Below, one piece after another: positions 1-10,012 of a stretch of DNA of 64,000 nucleotides. The notes under the pieces are model-generated. The model made no database searches and was not told the origin of the DNA. It worked only from the letters and a program-made list of their open reading frames with translations. The translations under genes and the position numbers were made by a program. This DNA is from Corynespora cassiicola (lineage: Eukaryota; Ascomycota; Dothideomycetes; Pleosporales; Corynesporascaceae). The stretch covers positions 744,001-808,000 of the forward strand of contig JAEUWY010000013.1 of the NCBI GenBank assembly GCA_022059125.1. Reading direction: 5' to 3'. Each line of letters begins with the position of its first letter. Position 1 is the first letter of the stretch.

Positions 1-3000
1 GCCCGATGTAGAAGGCCACAAGCCCGATTCGGCCTCCTTGTGCTGACGGGGAGTGCGGCGCTGTGCTTACCAGATTATCGCCCTGGCCACTGTTCATGAG
101 CCGGTCCATGATGGTGACGATCTTTAGCCACAGATCGAGGAGATCCTCGGTTTCAGACAGCAGCACCAGGTAGTGCAGGAACACCTTGGACAGCAGCGTC
201 GCCGCCCGTACTCGCGTCTCACTCATCCCCAGCGGATCCGACTGGTACACCTCTGGCTTGAGCAGCTGCGTGATGAGCGGGAAAAGAACTTCGCTGAAGA
301 TGGCCGTCCATTCCTTGTGGTCGGGTGATGCGAGCTCGTTTGAGAGCAGCGTGCGCTGCAGCGAACTGAACGCCTGCTGCCTTATTTCGCGACAGGGGTT
401 CAAACATTGATGCGTCAATGTCTTGAGAATGGGGGACCAGTATGCCGTCCAAGCTGCCGGCTATCAGTTACTGCATAGGGTATAGCACACTGTGACCTCA
501 CCTTTGGTCGCTTCGAGGTGCGACTGCTCAATAAAGTTGGGCACCCTGCTGGACATTTCAAACACAATCGTCATGGCTTTGCTGCCGCGGACCACAATCT
601 CAGTGCTCCTGCTTTGATTAGCGTCGCCTTGCAAGGCATAACAATGGACATACTCTGGCTTCTTAGACTTTGGCACCTTGCCTCTCCGGGTTGCTTGGTC
701 ATGCAACTGTTCCTGCCGGGCTCCTACTTGCGCCGAAGTGGCAAACTCGTTCAAGAGAGCAATGGCAGCCTCATAGTTGTCGGCGGTGATTCCTGGCTGC
801 GGGGATGTTGTCAAGTCTTCCACAAGCTGGAAAACATCGCCTGCCGCCTCGGGGACGCGCTGCAGGTTGTTTAGGATGGACCAAAAGTCGGGTGAATTGG
901 CCAGCTCGCTACGCAACGCATTTGGCCCCTTGCAACAATCCGAAAGACCCATCAACAGAGGCTGGGCACACTGCTTCAGAAGCTCCTCGTTGAAGCTCGA
1001 GAACGTATGCAGAAGAACCGGTGCGCGGATGAAATCAAAGTCCTAGCCGCACACGTTAGACTGAACAGGATACCCCTTTTTCATAAAGACTTACATTGCT
1101 GGCTTTGAGAAGGCTCAAAAGATAGTACACGGAGCGTGCGATTACGACCGGGTGAAGCTTGGGAGCATCCCGAATGACGGTGTTGAGTGCATCCGTGACA
1201 TCTTTGGCAAGCTCCTTCACCGTTTCCTCGTCTCGTAGTGCCAAAACAGTTGCGAGTTCAAGCACAAAGACGAGGCTTGGGTCGTACGTTGGCCGGTTGC
1301 TCTTTGCCCTGTTACCATTTGGCCGAGGGCTTGGTCCTGAAGGAAGCTCGGGCTTCACTACAATTACTCGTGGGGAACCGTCTTCGGGTATCTGCTCAAG
1401 GAGCGACATGAGCAACGACCTCAGAGACTCGACAGGCAGCTGGCTAATGTTTGCCAGGATATCCTCGAAATGGCACTCCTTGACCGTGTCCACGGTGCAG
1501 AGTGTGTACTCAATCTCCTGATCTGATGGCTCAGGTGGCTCATCATTTGCAAAGCTGGAGACGTAGGACGTGAGCGCAGAGAAGATGCCTGTATCGGCAG
1601 GGCGTTCAGCACGGTCAATTACCTGTGCCGGACTCTGGAGCGGTATCGGGGGAAGTGCCAGCGTCGTCGTGAAGGACAAAAAGTATGGAGGAATTAGTGA
1701 ATTAACGAAGAGGTTGACCATGATGTGGATGAGCTGTATCCTGTTAGCAATGAGTTCCATAAAAATGCAAAAGCGAACATACATGATTCCATCCGTCTCG
1801 TATCGAAGCCTCGTTGCCCTTGATGACTTGAAATAGCACAACGGTGGCCAATTGTGCCCTCCCATCTCTCCCGAATCGGACTGCGGTCTCGCTGACCATG
1901 ACGCTCTTCTTCTCGACCTGCACTTCGGTGTTCAAGGACGTACTTGGTGGAACATCAGGCGCCAGCGTGCTGATGTAGGAGAGGCACGAGATGATACGAT
2001 CCAAAGCATCGCTCAACTTGTACTTGGCAGCAATCTGGGCACACTGGTCAAAACCAGTGACGACACGCGAGAAAACCGCATCATCCGTCGCCGACATGAA
2101 CACATACGACAGTGTTGCCACGATGGGTTTCCATGTCGCTGCGAACATGTCTGCGTCGTAGATATTGGTGTCGCAGATGACGAGATTGGAGGTAGACTGG
2201 ACCTTAACCAGCAACTCCTTCCAGGCGTGATCGTATGCATGCCTGTTTTCGTGCTCCTCGGGCAGGATAATCTCACGAGTCTTTATGGAATCGAAGATTG
2301 CCTGCAAGTACTCCGGATCAAAGTCCTTGCCGTCGTTGACGCCACGGAGGTTTCTCGCAAAGTCTTCCACCGACATGCGCTTTGATCCCTTCAAGTTGGG
2401 GCTGTGCTGATCTGTGTTGAGCATGATGATGGCATATGTGAGGACAAAGATTGCGTCTTTGTTGGCGATACCTTCAGGTTGGGCTTCGTTAAAGTACCGC
2501 TCAGAGAACTCCGTCACAATTCTCTCAATGAGCTGTGATTCACCAGGGAGACGGAACGAGTGCAGCAGGTGCCTAAGCGCTTCATCAGCACGCAGTCCCT
2601 TGAAGTCAAATAGACCGATGAAAGCGCTGAGGATCGCCTCGTTCGCCCTCTTGGAGATGAATTCTCCGAGTATCTTCTTGTCGACTCGGGTAGTGCCTTT
2701 GATGAATTCCGCTATGCACTTGGGATTGTCGGGATCCTTAATGATGCCCTGCGAGGCAAGGTATGCAACGCCAGCCTTGGGGTTCTCGTTAAACTTCGAG
2801 GCACCTCGAATGATGATCTTCTTCCGAGTGCGCTGTTCTCTCAATGCTTCTGGGCTTGGGAAGCCTTCTGTGACAGGTTCCTCGTCCAAGCGATCGGCTA
2901 TCGATTGCACAAACCCAAGAAGGGCGTCCAGACAAAGCGGGGGTACATTTGCTGTGCTCCAGGTAACAGAATCCGGGAAGGCGTTACGCGAAAGGAGCCC

Positions 3001-4763
3001 AACAATGTCCATGCAGACATCTCCGCGGTCAGTCTCACAGTCGTAGTTCACGAAAAGCTCGGCCATGAACGAGGGAATGCGCACCAGTGCGCCCACATTC
3101 TCTATCATGGCTTCCCTAGCATCAGGCTTCCTGGCGCCGCCTTCAAGGCCAAGCTTCTGTCGGTCCTTGACAGGTACTGGCGTCGATCGACCACTGCTAG
3201 CATTATTCTGCTGCGGTGGGAGCTTGATATTGCTTGGTGCTTGGGGCACACCTTCGTAGAGTGATGGCTCGATGCCAGGTTCCAGCGGAATTTCCACGCG
3301 TGGAAACAAACATGCGACCAGGTAGGATAGGTACAGCTCTTGCTGTAGTTTGAGAACGTTTCTGCAAGTAGCCAAAAGAGTGCCAGCAACGCGCAAAGAC
3401 TCGTTCAGAATAGCCATGTTGTCGGAGCGGACAAGCTGGAACAGATGGCGACATAGAGTGTCTTTGGCAAGGTTCGCCAGGCTTGGGTGGCTTGCAATAG
3501 ACGGCCCCGCCACTTCGAGTGCGACGTCAACAATCCGCAATGCCATGACGCGCATAGTGTCGGTATGTTGCCGGTCGTGGGGGTCCAAGAGATCTACCAG
3601 GACTCGGAAAAGCTCTCGAATAGAGGGGAGCGAGTATGGCTTGATCTCAGCTGGCGGCTGCTGTTCTGCCTCTGCCGTTGCCGGGAGATCCACCGTACTG
3701 CTCGCCGGGTTGGGCGCGTTGCTGTCGGTATCATCTTGTCCTCTGTCAGAGCTGCTGGGCTGCTGGCCTTCTTCGACCTTGGTGGGTCTTCCATCGCTCT
3801 CCCCATTCATGGAGGGGTCCATCTTCAAGCCATCTTGTTTGTCGTCATTGTCCAGTTCATCCTCCAATGCGTCGAGCTCAGAGGGCGCTTCAATCTCAAG
3901 CGTCTTCAGTCTCTTGAAGATGACCTGGCACATGGACACCATTGCTATTTCTGCGGACCGCCGCAGCAGCTCCGATAGCCTGGCCTGGCAGCACATGCTG
4001 AGGCCGGTCTCCATCATTTCGCAGACGCTCTCGTCGCCGAGGACGTCGCCTCCAGGGCCCGAGATCATGCCCTCCATGAGCTTCAATATCCGCAGCAGTA
4101 CAATCTCGTCTTGTGCGGAGTCGCTGGCCTCGAATCGGCAATGTGTGATGGCCGAGGAGAGCTGCAGCATAGCTTCTGGGAGGCGTGGGGAGTCATGGCC
4201 GATGATGTTGTAGGACAGAAATTTGGTGATGGCAATTAGGGCGAGGGAGGTAATGGGCGCAGAGGTTGAAGAGGATCGGATGACCTGGAGGAAGGGGTGC
4301 AGCATGGAAGGGGTGTCGAAGGTCCGGATGTCTGCGACTGCATTAGTATAGCTCATGCCAAAGCTTTGCGGCGGCATAGACCTTTGCATCCTTTTAAGTC
4401 GTTGCGCAGGCGCGCAAAGGCCGATATGAGGGGGTTGTCCTGCAAGCTCTTGCCCTTCTTCCCCCTCAATCCCCATCTGCTGGGCACGGCCTCCTCTTGC
4501 TCTCCAGCGCCGCTGACAATGCCTTGTCCAGCCCGGTCGCGCTTCTGTACTACCGGCGTCTTGTTTGACGAGCCTCCCAGTATGGCTGAGACGGACGAGT
4601 GCGCCCACCGGGCATGCTTGCGCATGGCCGACGTGACCGTTATACATTCTGTAACCACGAGCGCGACCGGGTTGACTGCGACGGAGATAGGTCGGGGATC
4701 CACGCGTGCCAGCGCATCGTGAAGTGTTTCTGGAGCCGTGTCTTCGCTCGCAGTGCTAGACAT
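1..4763 (-). CDS. gea1: ARF guanine-nucleotide exchange factor, Gea/GBF1 type (C-terminus beyond left edge)
   Basis: Sec7-family exchange factor that loads GTP on ARF at the early Golgi for COPI coat formation. Exons: 4763-4382, 4331-1783, 1733-1095, 1042-502, 453-1 (continues off the edge); four introns of 48-52 bp. About 1,520 codons are visible. The N-terminus (ECITVTSAMRKHARWAHSS) matches the DCB region of fungal Gea/GBF1. The Sec7 domain lies at about 2.9-2.3 kb, with the catalytic glutamate in FRLPGESQLIE and the second motif MLNTDQHSPNLKG followed by RGVNDGKDF. TYAIIMLNTDQH resembles GBF1 (YA) rather than Sec7p (YS), so I call Gea rather than Sec7. A low-complexity acidic linker separates DCB/HUS from later HDS-like helices. 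The start is the only upstream ATG in the conserved frame. Family call is firm; the exact paralogue is inference. Confidence 0.93.
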
Positions 4764-5821
4764 TTTGGAGGGGGGAGGGATTTGGGAAAGCGGCGCGTCC
4801 GAGGTGTGGTTTGCGCGGTGGAGTGGTGGAAGGGTTGCTGATGGTGGTGGTGCGGACAGAATGTCTACATGTCCAATTCAGCGAGCACGCGGGGAGATCA
4901 TGCTCTGGGGGAGAATGACAAATAATTGCCGCCTATATATGTGCACAAGCTTGTCGCAAATGTGTCTTCAACAAATGCGGTTCCGGAACCGAAAGTCAAC
5001 AGGCACCAACAATGGGTTCAAGCTACCTTGATATTTTGGAGATGCGGGCGCCAAGCGTTGTTTCACAGCTCCTCCGAGAGGCCAGGGTGGCTGCGCTGAC
5101 TACGCATTAGGGTTATATGCCAAGCGCATTGCTGCACGTTAGTCCAGCGGGCGACCACACGTTGAGGGCCCAACTACACGTTACCAGCGCTGTGCAACGA
5201 AATAAAGCCCAGCACAGGTTTTTTTTCCAGCACACCAGGAACGTGCCAGAGTGGCTTTTTCTCAGATCATCGGAGTGTCTATGGGCAGAAAACGTAAGCC
5301 ATCCTAGGCAGCACCATTCCACGTCCAGTGATACGCCATCGTCTCGATATGCTTGTGACAAGACGGCCAATGCTCAAGTCGAAAGGATCACGGTTTATCA
5401 TACCGGAGAAAGTGAGAGCTGCCTGGCAGAAGGCAACAGGAGACGTGTCCACTGTCAAACTGAACCGCTCATATTGTGTTGGTACAAACGCGGCGCTCCC
5501 TTCTCCTCTTCGAGCAGAACGCCCTCCTAATGCAAGACTGGTCTAAATATATACAATCCGCGACCTCCAAGAAGCGTGGGCCGAACGCCAACATACAGAA
5601 AAAAGGAAAGTGAAGAGAAGATGCAAGCCAAGAAGCAGCGAGAGAGACCAGCTCAGCGAAAGCTCGCTGTCTCCTTCATATTCCTTCAAGCCCCAAAGAG
5701 TTCCAAGAGTTCCTGGCCCCACGGCCGCACATGGCTTGTATTATGTAGGTATTTGGTCCAAATCCGTCTTTTGAGTCCGTCAATGACTTCATTAAGGTCG
5801 TTGTAACTCAGTTGCTTCCAA
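4764..5821. other. intergenic: upstream of gea1, downstream of anp1
   Basis: About 1.06 kb with no ORF of coding character. It must contain the gea1 promoter (transcribed leftward from 4763) and the anp1 3' UTR. A single TTAGGGTTA near 5108-5116 is not a telomere-like array. Nothing else stands out. Confidence 0.6.
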
Positions 5822-7821
5822 CTATGACTCCTCCTCGTACTTGGGCCTGCTTTTCCAGTTAGTGCTGCGACTCGGATTGGGCAGGGCGGTTGTAGTAAAA
5901 AATGTAGCAATCTTGATTGATTACTTTGAAATAGAACGGGCTGTACTACACGTCACAGCACTACAAGGCGGTACACGCCAAATAAAATCCCACTTACTGC
6001 ACAGGCTGCGGCTTCCTCTTCTCCTCCTCTCCTCGTACATCGTGAACCTCGCCAGGGTCGGCGATGGCTCTTGCCTGCTTGGGTTTGTCGTCGGCCTTCG
6101 CGTCGTCCTTGGACTCCGCCTTTGCGGGTTCGGCTTTCTGGGCGGCGTTCTCACTCTCCTTCTTTGCTTCGGCCTCCTTCTTTGCCTGCTTCTCTTGGTC
6201 CTCCTTCTCTTTGATCTCATTCTTCTCTTTCTGGACGAGGTTCTGGATTTCGGCCTTCTCCTTCTCCCAATCGCTAGACTTGGAATCAAACGTGTCCTTG
6301 ATCTTCTCCATCTTCTCTTTCTTGGCTTGCTCCTCGGCTTCCTTTGCCTTGCGCTCCTTCTCCATTTCTTCCATGTGTCGGATGTCGTCCACGCTGGGCT
6401 CGTACAAATGCCAAATGGTGTAGTGGGGAAGACCGACAACAGAAAACTTCATACGCTTGGCCATCTAAATGTCGTTAACATTCTGATACTCTTTTCGAGT
6501 AGAGATAAACCCACCTTTCCAAACCCTTCGGTTTCGGCATGCTTTTCGAAGCTGAATGCGGGGAAGTGAACACCGGAGCGGAAGACCTTGGCTTTGGCGA
6601 GAATGCTGACACCACCGACACCATCAATCTCCATTTCCATGTCAGGGTCGCCATAGGGATCGCGCAAATAGGCCAAATGAGGTCGCCAAGTGGCGTACTC
6701 GGCATATCCTTCAACAATGACAGCGTCCTCATCAAGGGTATCAGCAAGAGCGAGTGCAGTTTCGGATTCCTGCCACGAGTTCAAATCGTAGGGCTGCTCT
6801 CCACCAAGCCAGTCGGGGAGTGGACGCCATACGTCTACAAGCCATGTTAGTCGCAAAAAGGCAGAAAGGTTCCATGCACCTTACTAGGAACAATGACATC
6901 CTTGTTGTGCCGCATAAGATCTTCCAGGATAGTGAAGGGGGCTGTCTCGACGTCAACGTCTCGCCAGTAGACCCAGCTGTGCGTTGGCCGAAGGGCCGCG
7001 CTCAGAAGCCAGTTACGGGCCTGGGCCATGGACTTTCGACGTCCAGCCTGTGCCGCAAAACCGTGCCGGCTCTCAACGTCCTGGTTGACCTTTTGACCGA
7101 AATCCTTCTCCATGATGGAGATCTCGCCGAACTGCTGCTTTGGATCGGGATCAGCCTGCAGCTCGCCCAGCTTCTGCTCCAGCTTCTCAATGGTATTGTC
7201 CTTGGAGTCTCCGACGAGGAAAGCCAGATCAATCAGGTTGTGCGGGTACGTGAGGTTCTTGAGATGGCTGAAGAACATGTCCAGATGCGGGGCGGCATCA
7301 CGCAGCGGCGCGCAAAGCAATATCCTCTCCTCCCTTTCCCAGCCCCTCGCGGTGCCCTGCACGTTGTTCAGGTCGTAGTATCGGACGGTTTCGAGCTGGG
7401 AGTCCTCTCCCGAAGAAAAGAGACTGAGCGGACCAGAGCCCAGATTGGGACGCAGGTCGGGGAAGAAGAAGAAGACTACGGTGAAGAAGACGGAGGCGAC
7501 GAGGAGCAGGCGCTGGATCAGCTGCCTGCGCCGCCGCAGGGCGGGCTGTGAACGCGGCTGGAATCTGCAGCGGCAATGAAAGTTAGCATCCCGAATGGGC
7601 TGGTCGCGATGGTGCAGCAGTGAGGACAGATGTGGTGGGAGATGCACGCGAAGCATTGCGGCGCTGGACGTGGACACGTACTTGTGAGGTTGAATGGAAA
7701 AGGTGCCGCTGCCACCCATTGAAGGGTAAGCATGCCCGTTGGAATAGGCATGGCGATGCATTTTCCCCTTGTCATGTAAGGGCAGCATCCAGAAGGGCGC
7801 TCTGAGGTATCCCTTGGGCAC
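5822..7821 (-). CDS. anp1: Anp1/Mnn9/Van1-family alpha-1,6-mannosyltransferase subunit
   Basis: Golgi type II membrane glycosyltransferase (GT62) that extends the N-glycan mannan backbone as part of an M-Pol-like complex. Exons: 7821-7682, 7564-6885, 6834-6515, 6464-5998, 5849-5822; predicted 544 aa. A short basic N-terminus precedes one membrane anchor (LLLVASVFFTVVFFFF). The lumenal domain has the family signatures GWEREERILLC, YWRDVDVET (DxD-type), HNKDVIVPNVWRPLPDW and KMKFSVVGLPHYTIWHLYEP-like text. A charged coiled coil rich in K/E ends the protein. The last intron is predicted from a perfect GTAAGT donor and CACTAAC branch site; its donor contains the in-frame TAA that would otherwise end the ORF at 5994. 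The spliced tail reads HRPKYEEES. The start at 7821 is the first ATG of the frame; a later ATG cannot be excluded. Confidence 0.9.
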
Positions 7822-9050
7822 CCCCGGTCACAGTCGACCCGCGAGAGCACGGAGCGGAGTTGTGTTGCGCGGAGCCGTGGCGGCGGCGAGCGGCGGACGG
7901 CGGACGATGCGACGGCAAGGGCAGCTGGGGGGGATTGAGGGCGACGGGAGCCGCAACGGCCGATGGAGAATGGAAAGAGTCGAAGGAGCTGGTCAAGGGC
8001 GTCGTCGTCGTCGTCGCACAAGGCCCGTAGCAAAGACTTGGCCAGTGATTTATTTCGCTAAGGCCACCGTTGACGTCCAGATATGCCCCGATAACCCTGG
8101 TGGCGCGTGCCCGAAGCGGCAAGAGGCACAACAAGGGAGTGTTAGCGTGAGGCGAGCGGGACGCGCTGGAGCTGGCGACAATCAGCGCAGGATGCGGTTC
8201 TTGGGGAGAGTCGGAAGCGTCTCGAGGCGGAAGAGGGCTGCTGCTGTCCCCGTCGACGAAGCTCGCGCCAAGCCCACTAGCATCGCCGTTTCAGACGCTG
8301 CGTGTTGGGATAGATCTTCGCCGCCTCGTACGGCGGAGCTGAAATGAAATGAGCTGGCGCCCCAGGGCAAATTTTCGGCCTCGTGCACCGTCTTGCGTGT
8401 ACCGTGGTCTCTTGCTCTTGTGCCTCTTGCGTGCCTCTGCGTGCCTCTGCGTGCCTCTGCGACGCCTGTCCACTCGGTTTCCAAATTTAGCAGGTGCCCC
8501 CTATCGGAGGCCGTGTAGCAGCACCCTGCCCGCCTGCTTATCCCTTCCAAAGCATGACATCCATGGGAATACGGGCGCCGAGCCGCCTTCCAATGCACCA
8601 ATTCACGTGTACGAGGAGCAGAGTAGTCGCTTGTCTAGCAGAACGCGTCTTTGCATTATCTTCGTCTTCTTCTATCTGCCAATCTGAATCCCTCCCCGCC
8701 GCCCCTTGCCCGTGTCGCGCCCCTCCACGCATTTGTGCGAGCAGGATTCCCAATCCACGTCAGATGATTTGCGGCGGCACAGCATCTTGAAGCCTGGTTA
8801 GTCTCAAGGTACGGCATCGCAGTACAGTTGCAGGACGCGCGCGAGGCTCGATGCTCAGAAAGCCGTGCTTAGTCATTCCCCACCGCCGGCCTCATGCTGA
8901 GACAGCCCAAGACGGACTGCAACAGCCCTCGGCTCGAAGACCACAATTACACGCCGTCGGAAGATCCTCTGGCACAACTCCACAACTCGTCATCCCAACC
9001 GAAGCCAGTAGAGTGCGGGAGGGTGACCCGGCAGCAGATGTCGTTGAATG
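7822..9050. other. intergenic: anp1 upstream region and uncertain 3' part of the snoRNA transcript
   Basis: No ORF resembling a protein was found. It holds a short CGT triplet run (about 7999-8016) and a 10-bp tandem repeat at 8431-8460. The leftward snoRNA host transcript may continue into its right-hand part, since a donor-like GTAAGC at 9110 has no clearly paired acceptor. Confidence 0.5.
8420..8461. repeat. 10-bp tandem repeat
   Basis: Three exact copies of GTGCCTCTGC (8431-8460), preceded by one diverged copy. It lies in the anp1 upstream region. No function is evident. Confidence 0.85.
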
Positions 9051-9223
9051 GATAGACTAGTTTTCATCATGGCGAGATGTGAAGAAGGGAAAGAAAAAAG
9101 TAGAGCTTACCTTGGTCCCTACTGCTCTTCAGGCGTTGCAATTGCTCTAGATGATCTGATTCGCAAGTCAGCAACAGCACAAATGATTAACATGTTGCGA
9201 AATAGGACATGGAAAACAAGTGA

Positions 9224-9300
9224 TCAGACAATGGTAAGCTTGGTATGGCTTTTCTTCAAGAGAATTCAGTAGCAGAACTGAAAAAGATAACACTCATCAT
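9224..9300 (-). ncRNA. snR61: box C/D snoRNA, U38/snR61-like (25S rRNA 2'-O-methylation guide)
   Basis: Reading leftward: perfect box C ATGATGA (9300-9294), guide CAGTTCTGCT (9280-9271), D' box CTGA (9269-9266), a degenerate C' TTGAAGA (about 9259-9253) and box D CTGA (9227-9224). The guide is a 10-nt exact complement of the conserved 25S segment AGCAGAACTG. The D'+5 base pairs with the A of AGCA, matching yeast Am1133 (snR61) and human U38, whose guide and D' box (CAGTTCTGCTACTGA) are the same. It lies in intron 3 (9350-9156). Yeast snR55 and snR61 also sit in one polycistronic cluster, which supports both calls. Confidence 0.82.
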
Positions 9301-9702
9301 AAAATGTGAACGGCACGAGCCCGAGGAAACAAAAAAAAAATACCACATACCAGGGTCAGTAATGCAAATGCACCGGCTGTAAGGTCAGTCGGCAGCATGA
9401 TGCAGATCGCCAAGGCAGATTGAGCTTTAGCCAGATTGCCAGCACTTCCGTGAATCAGGTGCCTCGATACACAGTCATTATTTCGAAACTGTCGAGTCCA
9501 TGTTCAGGAGTGTGGTTCGACTAATGAGTCGTCCCACGGCAAAGACGGATCTCGAGGTGGACCTCCGAAATGAAGTGCTAACGCGGAGACGCGCAGCCAA
9601 CGGGCAACTACATCAACCAGTGGCAAGCCACAAGGTCATCTATCGCAAGTCAGCGAGTCGTCTCCATTATTATGCAGCTGCATGACGCGGAGAAGATTGA
9701 GA

Positions 9703-9773
9703 TCAGACGGTGGTGCATGTTGTTCAACGCTCATTATGAAATCGCCGGAACATATTCAGAAGGTATCAATCAT
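9703..9773 (-). ncRNA. snR55: box C/D snoRNA, U33/snR55-like (18S rRNA 2'-O-methylation guide)
   Basis: Reading leftward: box C-like ATGATTG (9773-9767, one departure from RTGATGA), box D' CTGA (9759-9756), box C'-like ATAATGA (9737-9731) and box D CTGA (9706-9703). The antisense element CATGCACCACC (9719-9709) ends two bases before box D and is an 11-nt exact complement of the 18S segment GGTGGTGCATG. By the D+5 rule it selects the U in GGU; this corresponds to yeast Um1269, the snR55 target (human U33, whose guide is nearly the same). It sits inside intron 1 of the host transcript. No convincing terminal stem is seen, which is common for intron-processed snoRNAs. The rRNA comparison is from memory. 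Confidence 0.75.
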
Positions 9774-9960
9774 GGAAAAATGGGGGAAGATGGTGCCAGA
9801 GGCAAGGCTGGAGACTTACCTTACGAGAACAGCGAGTGTTGTGGAAAAGTTGGAGTGTAGGGGAAGAAAGAAGGTTGAAGCTGCCAAAGCGAAGAGAAAA
9901 TTGTTCTGGCAAGACGCGAAATCTTGGCGCTCGTTCGCTTAGTCATCTCCCGCTTTTTGA

Positions 9961-10012
9961 CTTCATGCATTTGCGCATACCGGCACCACAGCTCCAACAT
10001 ACAACTTCCAGT
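9961..10012. promoter_or_regulatory. compact divergent promoter: snoRNA host (-) / mtr3 (+)
   Basis: Only about 50 bp separate the probable 5' exon of the snoRNA host from the mtr3 start codon. The two transcripts must share regulatory DNA or overlap at their 5' ends. No motif was identified. Confidence 0.35.

Larger units (their letters stand above)
9111..9960 (-). ncRNA. spliced non-coding snoRNA host transcript (ends undetermined)
   Basis: The minus strand carries a series of good splice signals but no long ORF. Proposed parts: exon 1 (to 9820); intron 1 9819-9640 (GTAAGT, branch GCTGAC, TAG); exon 2 from 9639; an intron ending at the TTACAG acceptor at 9377 (its donor is not resolved); exon 3 9376-9351 (26 nt); intron 3 9350-9156 (GTATGT, branch GCTGAC, CAG); exon 4 9155-9111; then another donor-like GTAAGC at 9110. 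Introns 1 and 3 each contain one box C/D snoRNA, with box D 63 and 68 nt upstream of the 3' splice site. Stops in all frames of the short exons argue against a protein. Non-coding snoRNA host genes with this layout are known in filamentous fungi. The 5' end lies within about 60 bp of the divergent mtr3 start, so a shared promoter is likely (inference). Confidence 0.65.

Noticed and set aside
5106..5118. TTAGGGTTA telomere-like sequence
   Set aside because: Single occurrence without tandem copies; the window is internal, with genes on both sides.
9278..9290. Strong-looking 3' splice site TTATCTTTTTCAG on the minus strand
   Set aside because: It falls within the guide region of the U38-like snoRNA; the acceptor at 9156 fits the intron better.
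9385..9481. snoRNA-like segment with partial complementarity to U6 snRNA
   Set aside because: Matches of 7-9 nt are interrupted and do not obey the D+5 spacing rule.
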